From: Pseudomonas fluorescens
Lineage (GTDB): Bacteria > Pseudomonadota > Gammaproteobacteria > Pseudomonadales > Pseudomonadaceae
DNA: 64,000 nucleotides
Reading direction: 5' to 3'
Assembly: GCF_001623525.1 (NCBI RefSeq)
Contig: NZ_CP015225.1
Span: 5,716,501 to 5,780,500 of the forward strand
Shown here: piece after piece, positions 16,870 to 25,302 of the stretch
Numbering within the stretch: the first letter of the stretch is position 1
Layout of the letters: each line of letters starts with the position of its first letter
Translations under genes and position numbers: made by a program
Notes under the pieces: model-generated
Database searches by the model: none
What the model saw: only the letters and a program-made list of their open reading frames with translations
Told to the model about the DNA's origin: nothing

Positions 16870-19017
16870 ATGAGTCTTTATCCACGTCTCAGGGATCGCA
16901 GGGGAGATGATGAGCTTTTACAGCAGTGCGTCGAGAGCGTTGTTGATCAGCTAGACACCGCTGATGATCCAAATCGACCAGGCATGCTTCTGGGGAAAAT
17001 CCAATCCGGTAAAACACGTGCGTTCCTTGGCGTCATTGCAAGGGCTTTTGACCGTGGGTATGACATTGCCATCGTCCTGACGAAGGGTACTAAAACTCTT
17101 GCAAAGCAAACGGTTAAACGGATTGGTCTGGATTTTAAAGAGTTCATAGAACAGGATGAAATTTTTCTGTTTGATATTATGTCCGCGCCAGATCGGCTGA
17201 CTAACTCTGAGCTGCGCAGGAAGATCGTTATTGTCGCAAAGAAACAGTCGCAAAATCTCGCTAGAATTGAAGATTTATTTAATGCCTATTCCTCGTTGAA
17301 GCAGAGAAGGGTGTTGTTGGTTGATGATGAGGCGGATATGGCTAGCGTCAGGTTTTCCAAGAAAAAAGGAAGCCGTGAAGTCGCTCAAGGAACAATAGCT
17401 AGCCAAATGGATGCACTTCGTGCGGGCTTGTCTCGAATTTCTTTCCTTCAAGTTACAGCTACGCCGTATGCTCTTTATCTTCAGCCTGAAAGTTATGAGC
17501 AGGTTAATGAATCGCAAGAAGTCTTTTACCCTAAAAGGCCAATGTTTACTGAGGTTTTGCCTATTCATGGGGCATATATAGGAGGTGATGCCTATTTTGG
17601 CGGGCATGGGCCTGAAGATCCGAGGCACTATTTATTTATTGAGGTTGATGAGAAAGAGCATGATGCGCTAAGGTCAAGTGATGGGCGGGTGATCAGAAGT
17701 GACCGACTTTGGATAAGTGAAAATATTAAAACATTAAGGCTGAGTCTGATTACATTTATATTGGCGGTGGCCATACGTCGTGAGCAACAACAAGAATTGG
17801 ACCTTCCGCTGTTGAAATATGCAATGATTATTCATAATGATACACAGCGGGCTGCGCATAGTTGGCAGTGGGATACAGTTCTAAAGTTAATAACGGTGTT
17901 TGAAGACGCTGCAGTGAGCGCTGACGAAAGGCTGAAAGCATTATTTGACGAGGCTTATGCGGACTTGAAAAGATCTGTGCATGCAAATCGAGGGCATTTA
18001 CCTACTTCTCGAAAAGCCTTTAAAGCAGTATGCGAGCTTATTTCTGACGGGGAAGTGAACGTACAAAAAGTTAACTCCGATGTTGAACTTGAGTCTTTGC
18101 TAAATCAGGAGACTGCTGAGTTGCAGCTTCGGACAAAGGTTAATATCTTTATTGGGGGGAGTATCCTGGATCGTGGTATAACAGTGCCTAATCTCTTGGC
18201 ATTTTATTACGGTAGAAATCCCAAGCGAATGCAAGCAGATACGGTGCTTCAGCACTCCCGTATGTATGGGGCTAGGCCAATCGCTGATTTGGCAGTAACT
18301 CGATTCTATACTTCACAAGGGGTCTACGCTCGCTTAGGTGTTATCCATGATTTGGAGACTGCTCTTCGGCAGGCCTTTGAGGGTGGCGCTCATGATAGGG
18401 GGGTTGTATTCATTCAGCGTAACGCGCAAGGCGGAGTTATTCCGTGTTCTCCAAGCAAAGTCTCATTAAGTGATCTAGTCGCGATTCGGCCGAACGTGAT
18501 GCACCTTCCCATTAATTTTGACACAGTTGCTCAGTCAAAGCTGAATGTGGTCATGAAAAAAATTGAGGCATTAATACCTTTAGGTTGTGTAGGGACCAAA
18601 GTTTTTGTGAAGGTTCCTTTGGTGCAAGCACTTGAGCTAATTGATCTTATATCTAAAACTCTTGTGTCGGATGGCCGTAGCCCTTTTGATTGGGAGGCTA
18701 TGAAGGGGTTGCTTGAATATTATGTAAGCAAGGCTGATGAAAAAGATCAGTATGTGCTGATAATGGCTGAAAAAGGTAGGCGTCTATCGAAGGATAAGTC
18801 GGGAGATCGCTCGGGCCTTTCTATTCTAGGTACTGATGAGTTTCGGAAAATAGCGCTGGCTCCGACTCGAAGGGCTCCAGCTATTATTCTTCTTAAACAG
18901 GAGGGTACTCCTGCGCTGGGTTGGAAGGCTGGGCCGTTTTGGTGGCCAATGCTTGCGAGTCCTCCGCAGGCTAAGGCTTGTGTTTTTGCAACAAAATACC
19001 CCGTTAGTCAGGCGTAA
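16870..19017 (+). CDS. Z1-domain superfamily ATPase of a restriction island
   Basis: A 715-residue protein with helicase-like ATPase motifs: Walker A GKIQSGKT near residue 44, Walker B LLVDDEAD near 150, VTATPYA near 195, and the Z1 signature GSILDRGITVPNLLAFYYGR near 432 followed by TVLQHSRMYGAR near 458. Family knowledge: Z1 proteins cluster with C5 methyltransferases and Vsr nucleases, often with a MutL/MORC-like ATPase, and are thought to remodel or translocate on DNA. ATG 16870 has a good AGAGGG; the 37-residue upstream extension is unlikely. AT-rich codon use unlike the core genes points to lateral acquisition. It is divergent from the HTH-methyltransferase-nuclease operon. Confidence 0.85.
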   Translation: MSLYPRLRDRRGDDELLQQCVESVVDQLDTADDPNRPGMLLGKIQSGKTRAFLGVIARAFDRGYDIAIVLTKGTKTLAKQTVKRIGLDFKEFIEQDEIFLFDIMSAPDRLTNSELRRKIVIVAKKQSQNLARIEDLFNAYSSLKQRRVLLVDDEADMASVRFSKKKGSREVAQGTIASQMDALRAGLSRISFLQVTATPYALYLQPESYEQVNESQEVFYPKRPMFTEVLPIHGAYIGGDAYFGGHGPEDPRHYLFIEVDEKEHDALRSSDGRVIRSDRLWISENIKTLRLSLITFILAVAIRREQQQELDLPLLKYAMIIHNDTQRAAHSWQWDTVLKLITVFEDAAVSADERLKALFDEAYADLKRSVHANRGHLPTSRKAFKAVCELISDGEVNVQKVNSDVELESLLNQETAELQLRTKVNIFIGGSILDRGITVPNLLAFYYGRNPKRMQADTVLQHSRMYGARPIADLAVTRFYTSQGVYARLGVIHDLETALRQAFEGGAHDRGVVFIQRNAQGGVIPCSPSKVSLSDLVAIRPNVMHLPINFDTVAQSKLNVVMKKIEALIPLGCVGTKVFVKVPLVQALELIDLISKTLVSDGRSPFDWEAMKGLLEYYVSKADEKDQYVLIMAEKGRRLSKDKSGDRSGLSILGTDEFRKIALAPTRRAPAIILLKQEGTPALGWKAGPFWWPMLASPPQAKACVFATKYPVSQA

Positions 19018-19023
19018 GTGAGG

Positions 19024-19047
19024 TGCGGAGTTTTTTGAGACTCCGCA
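19024..19047 (+). terminator. Hairpin between the Z1 and vsr genes
   Basis: TGCGGAGT and ACTCCGCA form an eight-base-pair stem with an 8-nt T-rich loop, followed by TTATTTAG. It starts 7 bp after the Z1 stop and may attenuate read-through into vsr. Confidence 0.45.
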
Positions 19048-19136
19048 TTATTTAGTCTAGGGGGGGAAGTCACTCGGGCAGTATTCCAAGATTGGTTGTT
19101 TGGGTTGGAGCCTTATTGGTGATTGGCTATTGGTAG

Positions 19137-19550
19137 ATGTTTATGATTGATACTGTGAGCTCGGCGAAGCGAAGCCACATAATGTCGCTCGTGAAAGGAA
19201 AAAATACGCGTCCAGAGATGACTGTGCGTCGTGTTTTGCATGCGGCAGGGTTTCGTTATCGGTTGCACGACAATAGTTTGCCGGGAAAGCCAGACATAGT
19301 TTTCGCCAAGAAGCGAAAGGTGATTTTTGTGCATGGCTGTTTTTGGCATAGGCATGTCGGATGTCATCTATGCAGGATGCCAAAAACAAATCAGCTGTTT
19401 TGGAGTGAAAAATTTGAAGCGAACGTTATTAGAGATAGTTTAAATAATGATCTCTTGATAGCGAGTGGATGGAGCGTACTTACAGTTTGGGAGTGCGAAA
19501 TATCCGATTTAGAGCATCTCGAAAAGCGTCTTCGTGATTTTTTGAGTTGA
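19137..19550 (+). CDS. vsr: Very short patch repair endonuclease Vsr
   Basis: A 137-residue Vsr-type nuclease that nicks next to T:G mismatches arising from deaminated 5-methylcytosine. Family features: the N-terminal KRSHIMSLVKGKNTRPEM helix, GFRYRLHDNSLPGKPDIVF near residues 38-58 with the catalytic Asp, VFVHGCFWHRH near 64-74 with metal-binding His/Cys, and W...L..W.CEI near the C-terminus. ATG 19143 (MIDTVSS) is an equally good start. It is 119 bp behind the Z1 gene on the same strand and AT-rich like it. Its natural partner is the C5 methyltransferase of the island. Confidence 0.93.
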   Translation: MFMIDTVSSAKRSHIMSLVKGKNTRPEMTVRRVLHAAGFRYRLHDNSLPGKPDIVFAKKRKVIFVHGCFWHRHVGCHLCRMPKTNQLFWSEKFEANVIRDSLNNDLLIASGWSVLTVWECEISDLEHLEKRLRDFLS

Positions 19551-19574
19551 TTTGGTTTTTGTAGGCGCCAAGTT

Positions 19575-19618
19575 ATGTTTGCGAAATGTTTGCGAAATGT
19601 TTGCGAAATGTTTGCGAC
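19575..19618. repeat. Four 11-bp direct repeats after vsr
   Basis: Four consecutive units of ATGTTTGCGAA (the last ends in GAC) directly follow vsr at the edge of the AT-rich island. The 11-bp period equals about one helical turn, so all copies face the same side of the DNA. The role is unknown. The remaining sequence to 20118 contains a terminator, a possible gene relic and a REP. Confidence 0.75.
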
Positions 19619-19769
19619 AGTTTGCCTGTATTTTTCCGCCCTCTGGGTTCCAGACTTGATTCTCCGCTGGACTCTAGAAATGGCGGATGGAAAAAGAAGG
19701 CTAAACCCTGATCTAGTGAGGCTCTAACGGATTTCAGTAGATGAGAGTTTGTTTCAAAAAGACATTAAA

Positions 19770-19790
19770 AAGCCGGCTTATGGCCGGCTT
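19770..19790 (-). terminator. Terminator pointing left, 3' of a possible decayed minus-strand gene
   Basis: AAGCCGGC and GCCGGCTT form a stem with a 5-nt loop. On the minus strand it ends in a T-run. It closes a minus-strand frame that stops at 19825-19827 but has no credible start, because a REP lies at its 5' side (20012-20055). Confidence 0.6.
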
Positions 19791-20011
19791 CTCGTTGACT
19801 AACTCAGTTCGTTTTTGACAAACCTCACCAGCCTTCAAAACGTACATCCGGCTCTTGCGGCCGGCTGTGGGACTTGGTCAGAAAGTGATCTGCCTTGTCG
19901 GTGCGAGGCGTGGGCTCGCAAATGTGGGGCGGAGGATACGCGGGTTTTCGGCAGAATCCCAGTGGTAAGTGGCGTGGAATCATTGGGTTAGGGGGATTCA
20001 GGGTGAAAAGC

Positions 20012-20055
20012 AGGGGCTGCTGCGCAGCCCAGCGGGAGCAAGCTCCCTCGCCACA
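20012..20055. repeat. REP element
   Basis: GGGGCTGCTGCGCAGCCC followed by AGCGGGAGCAAGCTCCCTCG, a full half-doublet of the GTGGCGAGGGAGC family in reverse orientation. Confidence 0.8.
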
Positions 20056-20118
20056 AAAGCTCCTCACCATAAAGCTCCTCGGCACGAGGCGCTTTGCCTG
20101 TTTGCCCGTTCGGGTGAG

Positions 20119-20850
20119 TTAGTCGCACACCGGCGGTCTCTGTTTGTTGAGGGTGGACCACCAGAACACCCAGCCGATCACCCGTATGTTCTGCGCGTCG
20201 ATCTGTTCGGCGCTGAAGACTTCGTCCGGGTAAGCCGCGCTGTTGTGGCTGCGCAGGCGCAGGCGGTTGCCGGGGATGCGGTGCAGGTATTTGATGCGGA
20301 GCATGCCGTCGTGTTCGAGGGCGTAGATTTGGCCGTCGACGATTTGGGTCAGGCCGCGGTCGATGGCGAGGGTGGAGCCGTCGGCGATGCGTTCGGCCAT
20401 GCTGTCGCCGACCATGGTGGTGCAGATGGCGTCACTGGGGTTTATTTCCAGGGAGTCGAGGTGGCTGCGGGGTAGGCGGATGGATTGGTCGGGGATTTCG
20501 GTGATGTGGGTTTTGGTTTCGCCGGGGGCGATGGGGACTTCCTTGTAGAAGGGCAGTTCAATGTCCGTGGGTTCCACCACGCTGTAGACGCCTTGGACTT
20601 CGGCGGCGTCGTAGGTGGTGCCGGGGCCCAGGCCCAAAGGGGTTTGTGGGCCTTCGCCGTGGGCGAGCCATTCTGGGCTGACGGTCAGCAGGCTGGCGAT
20701 GCTGTGGATGCGCCGGGGTGGGATGCCACGGTTGAACCAGTTGTTTACGTGCTGGGATTTCACGCCGTATAACTTCGCGAAGTCGGCGGAGCGAATATGG
20801 GCTTCTTTTAGAAGGGCTCTGAAGCGGTCGCCACTGGAGATCTTTTTCAT
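20119..20850 (-). CDS. XRE-HTH / S24 peptidase repressor (CI/PrtR-like)
   Basis: The call is a 243-residue LexA-like repressor. The N-terminal HTH is visible in ADFAKLYGVKSQHVNNWFNRG near residues 22-42. The C-terminal S24 self-cleavage domain has the catalytic Ser in TTMVGDSMAERI near 143 and a Lys in MLRIKYLHR near 187. RecA-stimulated self-cleavage would relieve repression after DNA damage. ATG 20850 is chosen; the 12-residue extension is poor. PrtR of P. aeruginosa, a relative, controls pyocins, but no tailocin or prophage genes are in this window. It may act in trans or be an orphan. Confidence 0.85.
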   Translation of the reverse strand: MKKISSGDRFRALLKEAHIRSADFAKLYGVKSQHVNNWFNRGIPPRRIHSIASLLTVSPEWLAHGEGPQTPLGLGPGTTYDAAEVQGVYSVVEPTDIELPFYKEVPIAPGETKTHITEIPDQSIRLPRSHLDSLEINPSDAICTTMVGDSMAERIADGSTLAIDRGLTQIVDGQIYALEHDGMLRIKYLHRIPGNRLRLRSHNSAAYPDEVFSAEQIDAQNIRVIGWVFWWSTLNKQRPPVCD

Positions 20851-21007
20851 AAACGGAAAGTTTAGGGGCGACGATGTTTTCGGCAATAAACAAGTCGTGC
20901 AAATATATAAGACGATCTTTCCGTTTGCAGGATTTGAAAGGCGCGGGCTAAACGCAGTTAAACAGTGTTAATACGATTTTGTATTAAGAACCATTAAGAC
21001 ATAAAAA

Positions 21008-21029
21008 AACCCCGGGGCAAACCGGGGTT
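21008..21029 (-). terminator. Rho-independent terminator of ppa
   Basis: On the minus strand AACCCCGG pairs with CCGGGGTT across a short loop and is followed by seven T. It lies 16 bp after the pyrophosphatase stop. Confidence 0.92.
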
Positions 21030-21045
21030 CTTTATCAAGTTTGTT

Positions 21046-21573
21046 TCAGCCTTTGTAGGCGGCAACCGACTTGGTGATCGCTTCGCGGGCGGCGTCTGCA
21101 CCGGCCCAGCCTTCGATCTTGACCCACTTGCCTTTTTCGAGATCTTTGTAGTTCGCGAAGAAGTGCTCGATCTGCTGGATCAGCAGCGGTGGCAGGTCGG
21201 TGTATTCCTTCACGTCGACGTACAGTTGCGACAGTTTGTCGTGTGGCACTGCGATGACTTTGGCATCGCCGCCGCCGTCGTCGGTCATGTTCAGGATGCC
21301 GACTGGACGGGCGCGGATGACCGAGCCTGGGGCAACCGGGTAAGGGGTCACGACCAGCACGTCGAGGGGGTCGCCGTCGTCGGCCAGGGTGTTGGGGATG
21401 TAACCGTAGTTGGCCGGGTAGAACATGGGGGTGGCCATGAAACGGTCAACGAACAGGCAATCGCTGTCTTTGTCGATTTCGTATTTGATCGGGGCGTGGT
21501 TGGCCGGGATTTCGATCGCGACGTAGATGTCGTTCGGCAGGTCTTTGCCAGCCGGAATCTTGCTGTAGCTCAT
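21046..21573 (-). CDS. ppa: Inorganic pyrophosphatase
   Basis: A 175-residue soluble family I pyrophosphatase that hydrolyses PPi to drive biosynthetic reactions. The active site signature [10 protein letters not shown] near residue 66 carries the metal-binding Asp residues. [16 protein letters not shown] near 30 and the [15 protein letters not shown] segment near 96 match bacterial PpaA. The length is the usual 175. It is monocistronic with its own terminator. The start ATG at 21573 fits the family N-terminus [13 protein letters not shown]. Confidence 0.97.
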   Translation of the reverse strand: MSYSKIPAGKDLPNDIYVAIEIPANHAPIKYEIDKDSDCLFVDRFMATPMFYPANYGYIPNTLADDGDPLDVLVVTPYPVAPGSVIRARPVGILNMTDDGGGDAKVIAVPHDKLSQLYVDVKEYTDLPPLLIQQIEHFFANYKDLEKGKWVKIEGWAGADAAREAITKSVAAYKG

Positions 21574-21684
21574 TGGGCGGTGCCCCCGTTAGTTGACCAA
21601 ATGACTGGTCGGATTGACCAAAAAGTGGCGGCGATTATAGGCATATTCGGCCGCTGATGCCACGTTACCAGGGTCGTAGAGACC

Positions 21685-22497
21685 TTAGTATGACGCCTGA
21701 TAGACCGGATCTTCGGCCTGAAGTTGCCGCAGCCGGGCCAAAGGATCCTGGCGGTAGAAGGCCTTGAGCTGTTCATAGACCTTTGGATAGGCCTGGTGCA
21801 GCAGGTCTGGGGCGCTGAAGAAGTATTCGCTGGTGACGGCGAAGAACTCCGCGGGGTTTTCCGCGGCGTAGGGGTCGATGAGGGGTTGTGTGTTTGGATG
21901 CTGGTCCAGTTGGCGGTCGAGGTCGTCGAAGGCCTGTTGCATGGCGTCGGCCCAGTCGCTGACGCGCATGCCGGCGTGCAGGGGCGGCAGGCCGTTGGCG
22001 TCGCCGTTGAGCATGTCGAGTTTGTGCGCCAGTTCGTGGATCACCAGGTTGTAGCCGTCCCAGCCTCCGCTGGCCATCACGCCGTCCCAGGCCAGGATGA
22101 TCGGGCCTTGGGGCCAGGCTTCGCCGCTGTGTTCGCCGTCCCATTCGTGCTCGATGCCGCTGGCGTCGCGGTAGCGTTGGGGGCTGAGGAAGTCGTCGGG
22201 GTAGAGGACGATTTCGTGGAAGCCCTGGTACCAGTTCAAGTCGCCCAGGTGCATCAGCGGCAGTTGGGCCTGGGCGGCGAGGAGCAGGCGTTGTTCCTGG
22301 TGCAGTTCGACGCCGGGCAGGGCGGTGAGGTGTTTATCGTGCAGGAACAGCACGCAGGCTTCCCGCAGCCACTGGTCCTCGGCGGCGCTGATGCCGTCGA
22401 GGAAGCTCAGTTGATGGCGCACCCGTTGCCAGGTTTCCTCGGGGACGGGGTGTTTGGCGAGGGTGCGCTGGCGGCGCCAGTTGCTCAGGGACCACAT
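21685..22497 (-). CDS. mtfA: MtfA-type zinc peptidase
   Basis: A 270-residue cytosolic metallopeptidase. The gluzincin motif HELAHKLD near residue 153 supplies the two zinc His and the catalytic Glu, and PAEFFAVTSEYFF near 213 supplies the third ligand Glu. In E. coli MtfA binds the glucose repressor Mlc (DgsA) and influences PTS genes; pseudomonads lack that exact target, so the substrate here is unknown. It starts 7 bp after the end of the DedA gene on the same strand and is probably translated from the same message. Confidence 0.9.
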   Translation of the reverse strand: MWSLSNWRRQRTLAKHPVPEETWQRVRHQLSFLDGISAAEDQWLREACVLFLHDKHLTALPGVELHQEQRLLLAAQAQLPLMHLGDLNWYQGFHEIVLYPDDFLSPQRYRDASGIEHEWDGEHSGEAWPQGPIILAWDGVMASGGWDGYNLVIHELAHKLDMLNGDANGLPPLHAGMRVSDWADAMQQAFDDLDRQLDQHPNTQPLIDPYAAENPAEFFAVTSEYFFSAPDLLHQAYPKVYEQLKAFYRQDPLARLRQLQAEDPVYQASY

Positions 22498-22503
22498 GGG
22501 CGA

Positions 22504-23151
22504 TCAGGCTTTCGAAGCGCGTTGGCTCAGTTTGCTGCGCACCAGGCTGATGATCATCGGCAGCAGCGACACCAGGATGATGCCCACCACCAGCAACGAC
22601 AGGTTCTGCTTGATGAACGGCACGTTGCCGAAGAAGTAGCCGAGGGTCACCAAGCCGCCGACCCAGAGGACGGTGCCGAGGACGCTGAAGCCGAAGAAGC
22701 GCAGGTAATTCATTTTGCCGACGCCGGCGACGAAGGGGGCGAAGGTGCGGATGATCGGCAGGAAGCGCGCCAGGGTCACGGTTTTGCCGCCGTGCTTGTC
22801 GTAGAAGTCGTGGGTTTGCTGCAGGTAGTCGCGGCGGAAGATTTTCGAGTTGGGGTTGCTGAACAGTTTTTCGCCAGCGGTGCGGCCGATGAGGTAGTTG
22901 GTGCTGTCGCCGAGGATGGCCGCGAGCATCAGCAGGCCGCCCAGCAGCAGCGGGTCCATGGCGCCACCGGCGGCGACGGCGCCGGCGATGAACAGCAGGG
23001 AGTCGCCGGGCAGGAAGGGTGTGACCACCAGGCCGGTTTCACAGAAGATCACCAGGAACAGGATGGCGTAGACCCAGGTTCCGTAGTTGGTCACCAGCAT
23101 GTCGAGATAGACGTCGAGGTGCAGGATGAGGTCGAGGGGATTGAAATCCAT
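22504..23151 (-). CDS. DedA family membrane protein
   Basis: A 215-residue polytopic inner-membrane protein with the DedA (SNARE-associated/VTT) core: [21 protein letters not shown] near residue 38, then [10 protein letters not shown] near 82 and [16 protein letters not shown] near 123 with conserved Arg and Pro. DedA proteins act as lipid carriers or flippases, for example for undecaprenyl phosphate, and affect membrane potential. I use ATG 23151 behind AGGTG; GTG 23160 is an alternative. It is upstream of mtfA by 7 bp. Confidence 0.9.
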   Translation of the reverse strand: MDFNPLDLILHLDVYLDMLVTNYGTWVYAILFLVIFCETGLVVTPFLPGDSLLFIAGAVAAGGAMDPLLLGGLLMLAAILGDSTNYLIGRTAGEKLFSNPNSKIFRRDYLQQTHDFYDKHGGKTVTLARFLPIIRTFAPFVAGVGKMNYLRFFGFSVLGTVLWVGGLVTLGYFFGNVPFIKQNLSLLVVGIILVSLLPMIISLVRSKLSQRASKA

Positions 23152-23393
23152 GCATAACACCTGTGGTGGTGGCCTGGCTCGGCAGGCTTTGGGTCGGGCT
23201 TGGAGTGGCTACAGAGTGTGTAGCTTTTTCTTACAAGCCGTGAAGAGCGGCATTATACGGGGTGAAGGGCGGGGAGCGGGGTGAGTTTGTAGCTGGGGAT
23301 TTCGGTGGTGTTGGGGGTGGAGGGCAGGGATGTTGGTGTGCAGATGTTCTGTGGTGAGGGATCAGGATGGTTTTGTGGCTGGTTGAAGGCTCT

Positions 23394-23872
23394 TGTGGCG
23401 AGGGAGCTTGCTCCCGCTGGGGCGCGAAGCGGCCCTAAAGCAGGCGACGCGGTCGGTCTGATACACCGCGTGCTTAGGTTTTTGGGGCTGCTGCGCAGCC
23501 CAGCGGGAGCAAGCTCCCTCGCCACAGGGTTGGTGGTGTGTCAGGGGGATGGGTGTGGGTTGGTTTTTGTGGTGAGGGGATTTATCCCCGTTGGGGCGCG
23601 GAGCGGTCCTGAATCAGCCGGCTCGGACAATCTGATGCACCGCGTGCTTAGGTTTTGGGGCTGCTGCGCAGCCCAGCGGGAGCAAGCTCCCTCGCCACAG
23701 GGTTGGGGGTGTGTCAGGGGGATGGGTGTGGGTTGGTTTTTGTGGTGAGGGGATTTATCCCCGTTGGGGCGCGGAGTGGCCCTGAGGTAGGCGACGCGGT
23801 CAATCTGATGCTCCGCGTGCTTAGGTTTTGGGGCTGCTGCGCAGCCCAGCGGGAGCAAGCTCCCTCGCCACA
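23394..23872. repeat. Tandem array of ~174-bp compound REP units
   Basis: The GCGTGCTTAGG...GGGGCTGCTGCGCAGCCC junction recurs at about 23468, 23642 and 23815, giving periods of 174 and 173 bp. Units alternate a GTGGCGAGGGAGC-type REP with a GTGAGGGGATTTATCCCCG-type REP. It fills the gap between the DedA gene and the GNAT gene; the rest of the gap (23152-23393) is T/G-rich leader with no gene. Confidence 0.85.
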
Positions 23873-23897
23873 GGGGGGGCTTGCTGCACGCTGAGGG

Positions 23898-24359
23898 TCA
23901 GATGCTTTCGCTGATCGGCAGCACGTAGTTCTTGAACTCGGTGTCTTCCTTGAAGCCGATCGATTCGTAGGTTTTCTGCGCCACTTCGTTGTTGCTGCTG
24001 GTGGAGACGCGCATGCGCACGGCGTTGGTTTCCTTGGCCATTTTTTTTGCGGTGCGGATCAGGTTGTCGGCCACCAGTTGGCGGCGGGCGTCTTCGGCGA
24101 CGTAGATGTCGTTGAGGATCCACACGCGCTTGAGCGACAGCGACGAGAAGCTCGGGTAGAGCTGGCAAAAGCCCAGCAGCTTGTTGTCGTCGTCATCGGG
24201 CAAGGCCAGGTAGATCACCGATTCCTTGCGGCGCAGGCGCTTTTCAAGGAAGGCTCGGGACGAGTCCGGGTAGGGCAGGGAGCCGTAGAATTCCCGGTAT
24301 TTGACGAACAATGGGGTCAGCAGGTCCAGGTGTTCCAGGGTCGCTTGGATAATCCGCAT
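23898..24359 (-). CDS. GNAT family N-acetyltransferase
   Basis: A 153-residue GNAT protein. The acetyl-CoA-binding region is visible as LNDIYVAEDARRQLVADNLI near residues 87-106, the equivalent of the R/QxxGxG/A loop in a variant form, with the typical C-terminal NNEVAQKTYESIGFKED near 125. Substrates of such small GNATs include amines, amino acids and polyamines and cannot be read from sequence. It lies 107 bp after eutC on the same strand. A link to ethanolamine metabolism is possible but unsupported. Confidence 0.85.
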   Translation of the reverse strand: MRIIQATLEHLDLLTPLFVKYREFYGSLPYPDSSRAFLEKRLRRKESVIYLALPDDDDNKLLGFCQLYPSFSSLSLKRVWILNDIYVAEDARRQLVADNLIRTAKKMAKETNAVRMRVSTSSNNEVAQKTYESIGFKEDTEFKNYVLPISESI

Positions 24360-24466
24360 GGTAGGTCTCGTCTGCAGAGGTCGACAGATATTCAGACAAC
24401 AACTTCGCGCTGCCGTGCTTTTGATGCTGCCTGAAAGCGGATCAAAAACGCAATCGGATAAACGGA

Positions 24467-25291
24467 TCAGTTTCGGGGCGGCATGAGTAGGAAGTTACCT
24501 TTCATATCGGCAGTATTTTCCGACTCTAGAGTGTGAACCTGGGCTTCATCCTTCAGATTGACCCCCGAAAGCTGCCGGCGACAGGCCTCGCGCATCAGGT
24601 AGATCAGGCGGTGGGCGGCCATGCCGTAGCTCAGGCCTTCGAGGCGGACATTGGAGATGCAGTTGCGATAGGCATCGGTCAGGCCGACCTTGGGGGCGTA
24701 GGTGAAATACAGCCCCAGGCTGTCGGGAGAACTGAGGCCGGGGCGTTCGCCGATGAGGATCACCGACATTTTCGCGCCGAGCCGCTCGGCCACTTCATCG
24801 GCCACCGCGACGCGGCCTTGTTCCACCAGAATCACGGGCGATACCGACCAACCGTCAGCGACGATCTGTTCTTCCAGGCGCGCCAGAAACGGCAAGGTAT
24901 GACGATGCACCGCCAGCGCCGACAGGCCGTCGGCCACCACGATCGCCAAGTCCACACCGCCGGGATGGGCCTTGGCGTAGTCATCCAGAACTTGCGCAGA
25001 AACGTCGTCGAGCCGCCGACCCAGGTCCGGACGCTGTAGATAGCTGTGTCGGTCAGCCGCCGCACTGTGGAGCAACAGGCTCTCACGGCCGCGCTCGCTC
25101 AGTTGCGCGCGAATGCCCTGATGATCGAACGCCAGGTGCACCGCATCGCGGGCCTGGGCGTGGGCGTATTGGAAGTCCAGTTGCGCCTGGGTCGGCAGGC
25201 TGGTGCCGGTGCGGCCCAGGGCGATGCGTGCCGGGGTGAGGTTGCGCAGGTTCAGCCAAGGGTTTTGCGGATCGACAGGTTTTTTCTCCAT
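24467..25291 (-). CDS. eutC: Ethanolamine ammonia-lyase, small subunit
   Basis: A 274-residue EutC. With EutB it forms the adenosylcobalamin-dependent lyase that turns ethanolamine into acetaldehyde and ammonia. Recognisable parts: the N-terminal [30 protein letters not shown] near 72, [14 protein letters not shown] near 133, [23 protein letters not shown] near 202 and [15 protein letters not shown] near 226. It is 11 bp downstream of eutB. No microcompartment shell genes are nearby, so the reaction is cytosolic. Confidence 0.96.
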   Translation of the reverse strand: MEKKPVDPQNPWLNLRNLTPARIALGRTGTSLPTQAQLDFQYAHAQARDAVHLAFDHQGIRAQLSERGRESLLLHSAAADRHSYLQRPDLGRRLDDVSAQVLDDYAKAHPGGVDLAIVVADGLSALAVHRHTLPFLARLEEQIVADGWSVSPVILVEQGRVAVADEVAERLGAKMSVILIGERPGLSSPDSLGLYFTYAPKVGLTDAYRNCISNVRLEGLSYGMAAHRLIYLMREACRRQLSGVNLKDEAQVHTLESENTADMKGNFLLMPPRN

Positions 25292-25302
25292 GGGCAGCTC
25301 AC

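Noticed and set aside
20119..20850. Prophage or tailocin locus
   Set aside because: Only a repressor-like gene is present; no structural, lysis or integrase genes.
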